Positions 1 through 6,106 of a stretch of 10,464 bases of DNA are shown one piece after another. Position 1 is the first letter of the stretch. Every line of letters starts with the position of its first letter. Below the pieces are notes generated by a model. The model did not search any database and had not been told where the DNA came from. It was given only the letters and a program-made list of their open reading frames with translations. This DNA comes from Marinilabiliales bacterium (GTDB lineage: Bacteria; Bacteroidota; Bacteroidia; Bacteroidales; UBA12077), in NCBI GenBank assembly GCA_002869305.1, contig PKTC01000075.1:1-10464 (forward strand), in the 5' to 3' direction. Both the position numbers and the translations under genes were made by a program.

Positions 1-2633
1 AAATTGTTAGTAGTTTGATAATAACCACCTGAAGTTAATACTTTGTTTCCATTATCGTCATAAAGGTAATCATATCCCCATAACTGGCCATACTCTTCAC
101 CAACACTTGCTCTAAGATAAACACCACCAAATGGAGCTCTTACTATATCAAGAGATTCTAAATCGCCATACAACTCTTCTACAACCATTTCTGAAGTAGT
201 GTAGTTCAATTGAATGTGCCATTGCCAATCGTTCGTTTTAACTGGCATACCACCTAATTCAACTTCCCATCCTTTACTTGATAATTCACCAGCGTTGATT
301 ACTTTTCCGTCATAACCAGCAGCTTTTGAAGTTTCAAGACTTATGATTTGATCTTTGGTAAGCTTGTTAAAATAAGTAACACCTAAATCAAATCTGTTTA
401 CAAACATAGTAAGGTCTAATCCAACCTCAAATGTTGTAGTTGTTTCAGCTTTTAAGCCTGAATTTGGAAGTTCATTGTTAATGAATAATCTTGGCGCTCC
501 CTGGAATCCACCATCTGGATCGTAATAATACGTCTTCATTACTCTGTAAGGATCTGTATCGTTACCTACCTGAGTATAACCACCTCTAAGTTTTGCTAAA
601 TCAACATAAGGTATGTCAAAAATCTCTGTAGCTACAAAACTACCTGCAATACCATAGTAGAAATATGAATTTTCATCTTCTGGAAGTGCTGATGACCAGT
701 CATTTCTTGCTGATATATCAACATTCAAGAAACGAGCATAGCTAATACTTGCCTGTCCGAATAAACTGTTCACTTGCTTTTCTTCTGTATAATCATCCAA
801 AATTGGATCATCATTTGAGTTAGTTAATGAAAAGATACCAGGAACGATTAATCCACCTGAAGTTACACCGTTGTTTCTGTCATATCTAACATCACGACGG
901 TTTCCACCAGCGATTAATCCTAAATTAACATCACCTAATTCTTTATCATAGTTTAATCTCAATTCGTAGTTGTACTCTGAACGGTTACGAACAATCTCGC
1001 GATATAAATCTTGAGCCTGAGATCCTACTGAAATTCTTTCTCTTGTATAGAAAGTATAAGTATCACCATAAACACCACCATTTACTGATAAATCTTCAGT
1101 AATTTGGTATGCTAAGTTAACATTACCATAGAATCTGTCTCTTGTATCTTCAGGATAGTTCTCATAAGCTGTCCAGTATGGGTTATCTGAATACATTGGA
1201 GTTGCATCATCCCATGCTATTCTGTTCCATGCTCTTTGAGTTCCATCATCATTTTTGTAATCTCTCAATTTATCATAGTCTAATTGTCTTTGACCCCACT
1301 GGAAGAACTTTTGTCCTACACTGTTGTCATCATATCCAATAGTTGGACGACCCTTAGTATAATTCTTAGAGAAATTTAAAGCTGCATTCACTGATAATTT
1401 TTCAGTTAAGTTAGCATTAGCTGCTAATTTGAATGCATTCTTGTTCATTTCTGAACCTGGCATAGTACCTTCTCCTGTAGTATTGGTATAAGCAAATCGT
1501 ACACCATAGTTTTCTCCTGTTTTAGAAATACCTATGTTATTCTTATACATAATACCTAAATCCCAGAATGTTTCTACATCATTCGCTGGTGCTACCCAAG
1601 GTCTTGCTTGTAGATACTGATCAGGATAACTTTCTTGAGAGAATGCATCCCAATGAAGTACGTTAATGTTTTCGTCATAACGTGGTCCCCAACTCTCATC
1701 AACAGCATATTGAGGAACTAAATAGTTGGTTCCACCAATGTTAACTTGCTCAAATCCATTTACTCCACCATCTGCATCGTCTATAGTAGCTCCACCACCA
1801 TATTTTCTCTGAAGATTTGGTAATAAATAAACTTGCTCAAAATCAACTCCTGAACTAAAGTCTACGCTGAACCCTTCTTTACCTTGTTTTGCTTTCTTGG
1901 TTGTAATTAAAATTACACCATTCGCAGCACGAGATCCATAAAGTGCAGCTGCAGCTCCTTTCAAGATAGACATACTTTCAATCTCACTTGGGTTAATGTC
2001 ATTTAACATGTTACCATAGTCAACTCCACCACCACCAGACTGAGTACTTGTAGTATTATAGTTAGAGTTATCAACTGGAACACCATCAACAACGATTAAT
2101 GGATTGTTGTCTCCTAACATAGAAGAAGCACCACGAATCATAATCTTGCTTGATCCACCCATGTTAGTAGTAGATCGGATCTGAACACCAGCTACACGTC
2201 CTTGAAGTGCGCTTAATGCATCCGTTTGACTTGCTTCGTTTAAAGCTGCTCCGTTAACCTGCTGCACAGAATATCCTAAAGACTTTTGCTCTCTTGAAAT
2301 ACCTAATGCTGTTACAACAACTGCATCCATCTCAAGAACCTCAGCTTCCATCTGCACATCAATTACAGAACGACCATTAATAAGTACTTCTTGAGTTTTC
2401 ATACCAACAAAACTAAAGATTAAAGCTTCAGCTTCGCTAGGTACTGTTAATGAATACTCTCCATCAACGTTTGTAGTAGTACCAATAGTTGCGTTATTTT
2501 TTACTACTACCGATACCCCAGGGATAGATAGACCGTCTTCTGTGCCGGTTACCTTACCCGAGATTTGCATTTGTGCCTGCACGGTAAAACCAGCAAACAA
2601 CAAGAATGCAAGAAAAATTGTTAATTTCTTCAT
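1..2633 (-). CDS. SusC/RagA-family TonB-linked outer-membrane protein (C-terminus beyond the left edge)
   Basis: I translated this frame by hand from the ATG at 2633 to the window edge: 877 codons without a stop, plus two bases. Residues 1-20 form a signal peptide (MKKLTIFLAF..., cleavage likely after VQA, before Q21). Residues about 22-98 form a carboxypeptidase-regulatory-like beta-sandwich (ISGKVTG...GVSVVVKN...TNVDGEYSL). A TonB-box-like DAVVVTALG lies at 103-111. A plug domain spans about 115-247, with ALQGRVAGVQI, IMIRGASSM, PLIVVDGVPVD and ILKGAAAALYGSRAANGV followed by LITTKK. The rest is Tyr/Asn/Gly-rich beta-barrel strands. Family members are usually about 1000 residues, so the barrel end is missing here. 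They pair with a SusD lipoprotein lid and import glycans or peptides using TonB energy. The substrate cannot be told. A Gly run near 200-203 lies in the plug and looks ordinary. Family assignment is very secure. Confidence 0.96.
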   Translation of the reverse strand, partial: MKKLTIFLAFLLFAGFTVQAQMQISGKVTGTEDGLSIPGVSVVVKNNATIGTTTNVDGEYSLTVPSEAEALIFSFVGMKTQEVLINGRSVIDVQMEAEVLEMDAVVVTALGISREQKSLGYSVQQVNGAALNEASQTDALSALQGRVAGVQIRSTTNMGGSSKIMIRGASSMLGDNNPLIVVDGVPVDNSNYNTTSTQSGGGGVDYGNMLNDINPSEIESMSILKGAAAALYGSRAANGVILITTKKAKQGKEGFSVDFSSGVDFEQVYLLPNLQRKYGGGATIDDADGGVNGFEQVNIGGTNYLVPQYAVDESWGPRYDENINVLHWDAFSQESYPDQYLQARPWVAPANDVETFWDLGIMYKNNIGISKTGENYGVRFAYTNTTGEGTMPGSEMNKNAFKLAANANLTEKLSVNAALNFSKNYTKGRPTIGYDDNSVGQKFFQWGQRQLDYDKLRDYKNDDGTQRAWNRIAWDDATPMYSDNPYWTAYENYPEDTRDRFYGNVNLAYQITEDLSVNGGVYGDTYTFYTRERISVGSQAQDLYREIVRNRSEYNYELRLNYDKELGDVNLGLIAGGNRRDVRYDRNNGVTSGGLIVPGIFSLTNSNDDPILDDYTEEKQVNSLFGQASISYARFLNVDISARNDWSSALPEDENSYFYYGIAGSFVATEIFDIPYVDLAKLRGGYTQVGNDTDPYRVMKTYYYDPDGGFQGAPRLFINNELPNSGLKAETTTTFEVGLDLTMFVNRFDLGVTYFNKLTKDQIISLETSKAAGYDGKVINAGELSSKGWEVELGGMPVKTNDWQWHIQLNYTTSEMVVEELYGDLESLDIVRAPFGGVYLRASVGEEYGQLWGYDYLYDDNGNKVLTSGGYYQTTNN

Positions 2634-2684
2634 AGATAAAAATTTTAGGTTCATAAATAGTTAATATAAAAATATTCTTCCCCG

Positions 2685-2714
2685 CTAATGTATGAAAAAA
2701 ATGCAATAAACAAA
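2685..2714 (-). promoter_or_regulatory. Candidate promoter for the SusC-family gene
   Basis: Read on the minus strand, TTTG (2711-2714) is followed after 18 bases by TACATTAG (2685-2692). This is one base off the Bacteroidota -7 consensus TAnnTTTG, and the spacing is one base shorter than the usual 19-21. Transcription would start near 2678 and give a leader of about 45 bases, ending in an A/T-rich stretch before the ATG with no Shine-Dalgarno sequence, which is normal in this phylum. It was recognised by eye only. The flanking DNA is very AT-rich, so chance matches are possible. Confidence 0.42.
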
Positions 2715-2756
2715 AAAATCTTTCATTAATAAACTTAACTTTTTTTAACAATAATC

Positions 2757-2774
2757 AACATTTTGAAACATTTT
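2757..2774. repeat. Tandem octamer AACATTTT, 10-bp spacing
   Basis: AACATTTT occurs at 2757-2764 and again at 2767-2774, exactly one helical turn apart. It lies about 45 bases upstream of the candidate -33 element of the SusC-family gene. This is a typical position and phasing for an activator site. The region is AT-rich, so the repeat may be accidental. Confidence 0.35.
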
Positions 2775-2805
2775 TTATTAAAAATCAATAAAATTCTCGG
2801 TTATG

Positions 2806-2821
2806 TTATTATCGATAATAA
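2806..2821. promoter_or_regulatory. Perfect 16-bp palindrome upstream of the SusC-family gene
   Basis: TTATTATCGATAATAA is its own reverse complement. It lies between the ftcD terminator and the SusC-family promoter candidate, about 90 bases upstream of the latter's -33 box. It could be an operator for a dimeric regulator. It has no T-tract and a zero-length loop, so it is not a terminator itself. What binds it is unknown. Confidence 0.4.
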
Positions 2822-2823
2822 AT

Positions 2824-2862
2824 AAATAGAAAAAGCCCGGAATTTCAGATATCCCAGGCTTT
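2824..2862 (-). terminator. Intrinsic terminator of hutI-ftcD
   Basis: On the minus strand AAAGCCTGG pairs with CCGGGCTTT (plus-strand arms 2854-2862 and 2832-2840). That is nine pairs with one G-U. Three further inner pairs (GAT with ATT, one of them G-U) leave a loop of seven. The stem runs into TTTTTCTATTT. The hairpin lies about 50 bases after the ftcD stop and should separate ftcD from the downstream SusC-family gene. The opposite strand has only a broken T run, so it is mainly one-directional. Confidence 0.8.
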
Positions 2863-2913
2863 ATAATATATACAGCAATAGCGTTTACATATAAAATGCG
2901 TCAGAAAGCTTTG

Positions 2914-4599
2914 CTATAGCTTACTTTCTACAATACTTAATATTTCTTTCTCTAATTCCTCTGTTTTTTTGTCAATATCCTTTGCTTTTTCGCTAACGGT
3001 CTGCACAAAGGTTTTGTCTTCCAGGTCTCCAGAATTGATTTTTACGTTTAAAAAAGCACCTTTAATACAAGATCGTATTGCTAATGCCCCCACTCCTGCA
3101 TCCGATACAGAATTAGGATTTCCTATTTCGGCCATAGCTTTAATTACTTCCAAAGCTTTGTATGCAACCTCCATAACTTTAAATGGCACCAATATTGCAT
3201 TCTTTGTTGCATCCTGTATAGCTTGTTTTCTAAGAGCTTTGTCTTCTTCTGTTTTCTTTGGTAAGCCGAATGCATCCATAATTTTGTTAAATGCGTTAGT
3301 ATCTTCATCAACTAATCTAACTAATTCGGATTGATATTTCATTCCCTTTTCGGCCCATTCAGAAAATTCTTCCCAGCGATCGTCCCATCCTCTTTTATGA
3401 GATGATAAGTTCGCAACCATTGTTCCTAAAGCAACTCCCATGGCACCCATATAAGCAGAAACTGAACCTCCACCGGGAGCAGGCGATTCTGATGCTGTTT
3501 CATCTGTGAACTCTGCTAAATTCATATCAATAAGCTTTTTCTTTTTTTCATCCGCTGCAAGCTTGTATTCAATGATCTTTTCTTCCGGTTTGAATTCATA
3601 AAGATCATCAAGTCCTAAAGATTTGACAGCAATTTTAATGATTTCTTTTTCCGGTATACCAACAGATCTTTTTTGCTTTCTTAAAAAATACTTACCAGCA
3701 TCGATCATTGCCTGCAATGGAATTAAACCAACTAGTTCGGATCCAGAAACACGAATACCTCTTTCAAGTGCTTTCTTAAAAACCTCATCATAAGCTACAT
3801 GAACAGGAGTTACGCTAATATTTGTTAGATTCATTGAAATTTGCGCAATACCGTATTCATCAATAAACCATCCTATGGCTTTTACACATTTTAGTGAGCC
3901 TGGTTCCCAAACTTTATTTCCTTTATCATCTAATACTGGTTTTCCTGTTAATGCATTACCTTCTCTTTTTACTCTCCCTTTTTCACGAACATCAAATGCA
4001 ATAGAGTTGGCACGTCGTGTAGATGTTGTATTTAAGTTTACGTTGTATGCAACAAGGAAATCCCTTGCTCCAACAGCAGTAACACCCGATTTTGCATTAA
4101 ATTGGGCTGGACCAAAATCCGGTTTCCACTCAGGTTTAGCTAACTTTTCTTTTAAGCCTTCATATTCTCCTGCTCTGCAAACTGCTAAGTTTCTTCTTTC
4201 CTCTATTAAAGCTGCGTTCTCATAACAATAGATAGGTATATTTAATTCATCTCCAATTCGTTTTGCTAACTTCCTAGCATACTCAACTGTTTCTTCCATA
4301 GTTATGTTGGCTACTGGAACTAATGGACAAACATCTGTTGCCCCAAATCGCGGATGAGCACCTTTGTGGTTTCTCATATCAATTACTTCTGAAGCTTTTT
4401 TAACAGCTAAAAAAGCAGCTTCACAAACTTCATCAGGTGTTCCTACTATAGTAACTACAGTTCTATTTGTTGCTTGACCTGGGTCTACATCTAACAGGCT
4501 AACGCCTTCAACCGATTCTATTTCGTTTGTGATTTGTTTGATGATATCCATATTGTTCCCTTCGCTAAAATTCGGGACACATTCTATTAGTTGTTTCAT
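2914..4599 (-). CDS. ftcD: Bifunctional glutamate formimidoyltransferase / formimidoyl-THF cyclodeaminase
   Basis: This cytosolic enzyme finishes histidine degradation. It moves the formimino group of N-formimino-L-glutamate to tetrahydrofolate, giving glutamate, then deaminates 5-formimino-THF to 5,10-methenyl-THF and ammonia. The transferase half is about residues 1-348. It has ECVPNFSEG near the N-terminus and MRNHKGAHPRFGATDVCP at 75-92, in which H82 matches the catalytic His82 of the mammalian enzyme. The cyclodeaminase half is about 358-561. It has SPAPGGGSVSAYMGAMG (372-388), DEDTNAFN (431-438, holding the likely catalytic Asp) and GNPNSVSDAGVGALAIRS (493-510). A Lys-rich linker (about 349-357) joins them. 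The length of 561 is close to that of mammalian FTCD (541). The ATG at 4599 gives the family's usual N-terminus, after AAAGATAT. It follows hutI by 145 bases on the same strand. No clear promoter of its own is visible, so cotranscription with hutI is likely. Confidence 0.96.
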   Translation of the reverse strand: MKQLIECVPNFSEGNNMDIIKQITNEIESVEGVSLLDVDPGQATNRTVVTIVGTPDEVCEAAFLAVKKASEVIDMRNHKGAHPRFGATDVCPLVPVANITMEETVEYARKLAKRIGDELNIPIYCYENAALIEERRNLAVCRAGEYEGLKEKLAKPEWKPDFGPAQFNAKSGVTAVGARDFLVAYNVNLNTTSTRRANSIAFDVREKGRVKREGNALTGKPVLDDKGNKVWEPGSLKCVKAIGWFIDEYGIAQISMNLTNISVTPVHVAYDEVFKKALERGIRVSGSELVGLIPLQAMIDAGKYFLRKQKRSVGIPEKEIIKIAVKSLGLDDLYEFKPEEKIIEYKLAADEKKKKLIDMNLAEFTDETASESPAPGGGSVSAYMGAMGVALGTMVANLSSHKRGWDDRWEEFSEWAEKGMKYQSELVRLVDEDTNAFNKIMDAFGLPKKTEEDKALRKQAIQDATKNAILVPFKVMEVAYKALEVIKAMAEIGNPNSVSDAGVGALAIRSCIKGAFLNVKINSGDLEDKTFVQTVSEKAKDIDKKTEELEKEILSIVESKL

Positions 4600-4744
4600 T
4601 ATATCTTTAATTTTGGATTTTACAATTTATATTATTATTCATTTTATACCTTATATTATATAGCAAATAAAAATCTATGGATAACGAATGCTATTTATCT
4701 TCTTTACTTTTGGTATAGAGGATTTACAAATAAGCATTCTTGAA
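4600..4744 (-). other. hutI-ftcD spacer with an imperfect inverted repeat
   Basis: This 145-base AT-rich spacer has no supported gene. GAATGCTATTT (4686-4696) and AAATAAGCATTC (4728-4739) are complementary apart from one bulged base, with a loop of about 31 bases. The hairpin starts a few bases after the hutI stop. It has no T-tract on the minus strand, so it is a poor terminator. It may instead be an RNA processing or stabilising element within a hutI-ftcD transcript. Confidence 0.4.
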
Positions 4745-5983
4745 TTAAATAATCTTTCCATTTAGAATAATCTGATCGATTAAGTTACTTGTGTATGCAT
4801 ATGGCATAAAATCATATGTAGGGATTTCTTTTGTAATAAATACATTGGCTATTTTACCTTTTGCAATACTACCATGTGTTTCATTAATACCCATGGCATA
4901 AGCACCATTTATTGTTGATGCATTTATTACTTCTTCGGGAAGCATTCTTAATTTTATGGTTCCCAAAGACATTATAAATTTCATGTTGCCTGAAGGGGAT
5001 GAACCAGGATTATAATCTGTAGCTAAAGCAATTGGCAAACCTGCATTAATCATCTTCCGAACCGGTGGATCAATCATTCCAAGGAAAAATGCAGCACCAG
5101 GCAATAATGTTGGCATTGTTTCTGAATCTAACAGTTCTTTAATTTCGTCATCTCCTGTAAATTCCAAATGGTCTACAGAAAGGGCATTGTATTTAACACC
5201 AACCTGAATTCCTCCGGAAAAATCTAATTCATTAGCATGAATTTTAGGTCGTAATCCATATTTTAGACCTGCCATTAAAATACGATCGGTCTGTTCTACA
5301 GTAAAAAAACCTTTATCACAAAATACATCAATATAATCAGCTAAATCCTCTGCTGTAACCTGCGGGATCATTTCATTAATCACTAAATCAACATAAGCAT
5401 CTTGTTTGTTCTTATATTCTGCAGGTACAGCATGTGCTCCCAAAAAAGTTGATTTAATGGTAATTGGTGTTGTCTCTTTCAAACGCTTTATTACCTGCAG
5501 CATTTTTAACTCATCTTCAACCGTTAAGCCATAGCCACTTTTTATTTCAACAGCGCCTGTTCCAAATCCAATTATTTCATTAATTCTATGCAAGGCTTGC
5601 TCGTAAAGAGAATCTTCTGAAGTACTATGTAACAATTTGGCAGAATTTAGAATACCTCCACCTCTTTTTGCAATTTCTTCATAAGACAAACCTCTAATTT
5701 TATCTCCATATTCAATTTCGCGACTACCTGCATAAACCAAATGCGTGTGTGAATCGCAAAATGATGGGAAGACCATTTTTCCTGAGGCATTCACCTGATC
5801 ACCATTGAAGTCTGTTAAATTAAGATCACTCATTTTACCGAAATCAGCTATTTTTTCACCTTCAATTATAAGATATGCATCTTCGATGGTATTTAATTTC
5901 TGCATATCTTTTCCTGCAACCCATTTGACTGGATTTTTTTCAGTATTTACGAGGCATTTTATATTCTTTATTAATAAACTCAT
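4745..5983 (-). CDS. hutI: Imidazolonepropionase
   Basis: This cytosolic amidohydrolase opens the ring of 4-imidazolone-5-propanoate to give N-formimino-L-glutamate, the third step of histidine degradation and the substrate of the downstream ftcD product. The protein is 412 residues from the ATG at 5983, a normal family length. Metal and active-site motifs are all present: CDSHTH (H79, H81), EIKSGYGL (146-153), GAHAVP (H184), KIHANELDFSGG (H249), VDHLEF (H272), LLPGAAFFLG (293-302) and ALATDYNPGSSP (D323). The frame stays open upstream to an ATG at 6133. That would add 50 hydrophobic, Cys-rich residues unlike the family and would run into the divergent transporter, so the start giving MSLLIKNIKCL is preferred. 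It is first in a probable hutI-ftcD operon and is divergent from the transporter at 6107. Confidence 0.96.
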   Translation of the reverse strand: MSLLIKNIKCLVNTEKNPVKWVAGKDMQKLNTIEDAYLIIEGEKIADFGKMSDLNLTDFNGDQVNASGKMVFPSFCDSHTHLVYAGSREIEYGDKIRGLSYEEIAKRGGGILNSAKLLHSTSEDSLYEQALHRINEIIGFGTGAVEIKSGYGLTVEDELKMLQVIKRLKETTPITIKSTFLGAHAVPAEYKNKQDAYVDLVINEMIPQVTAEDLADYIDVFCDKGFFTVEQTDRILMAGLKYGLRPKIHANELDFSGGIQVGVKYNALSVDHLEFTGDDEIKELLDSETMPTLLPGAAFFLGMIDPPVRKMINAGLPIALATDYNPGSSPSGNMKFIMSLGTIKLRMLPEEVINASTINGAYAMGINETHGSIAKGKIANVFITKEIPTYDFMPYAYTSNLIDQIILNGKII

Positions 5984-5994
5984 AGAAAGTTTTC

Positions 5995-6023
5995 TTGTAT
6001 TTAGATTTGGTACGAAAATACAA
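5995..6023. promoter_or_regulatory. Inverted repeat TTGTATTT-N13-AAATACAA (possible operator)
   Basis: Two perfectly complementary 8-base arms, at 5995-6002 and 6016-6023, lie in the divergent hutI/transporter region. The right arm overlaps the proposed hutI -7 box (6013-6020) and the left arm covers the likely start of transcription. A protein bound here would block hutI. A shorter echo, TTGTA (6056-6060) and TACAA (6079-6083), flanks the transporter's -7 candidate. No regulator gene is in the window, and the binding role is inferred. Confidence 0.4.
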
Positions 6024-6045
6024 AATTCATTGTGATATAAGCAAA
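6013..6045 (-). promoter_or_regulatory. Candidate promoter for hutI-ftcD
   Basis: On the minus strand TTTG (6042-6045) is followed after 21 bases by TATTTTCG (6013-6020). This is one base off the TAnnTTTG consensus of Bacteroidota, at an accepted spacing. The predicted start near 6006 leaves a short leader of about 22 bases before the hutI ATG, which supports the chosen start codon. Confidence 0.5.
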
Positions 6046-6048
6046 AAA

Positions 6049-6080
6049 TTTTCTGTTGTATAACTAATATCCTATTTTTA
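6049..6080 (+). promoter_or_regulatory. Weak candidate promoter for the YfcC-type transporter
   Basis: TTTT (6049-6052) is separated by 20 bases from TATTTTTA (6073-6080). Each element differs from the TTTG / TAnnTTTG consensus at its final G. It is placed correctly about 27 bases before the ATG and lies back to back with the hutI promoter. The match is weak in very AT-rich DNA. Confidence 0.3.
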
Positions 6081-6106
6081 CAAATCTTAAAATAAAACTG
6101 AATTAA

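Noticed and set aside
2554..2751. Small 65-residue reading frame on the minus strand over the SusC signal-peptide region
   Set aside because: It is out of frame with the convincing SusC start, covers its AT-rich leader, and the protein shows no recognisable family features.
2969..4225. Plus-strand frames opposite ftcD (121 and 116 residues)
   Set aside because: They are antisense shadows of a gene with a clear family and intact catalytic motifs, and have no recognisable features of their own.
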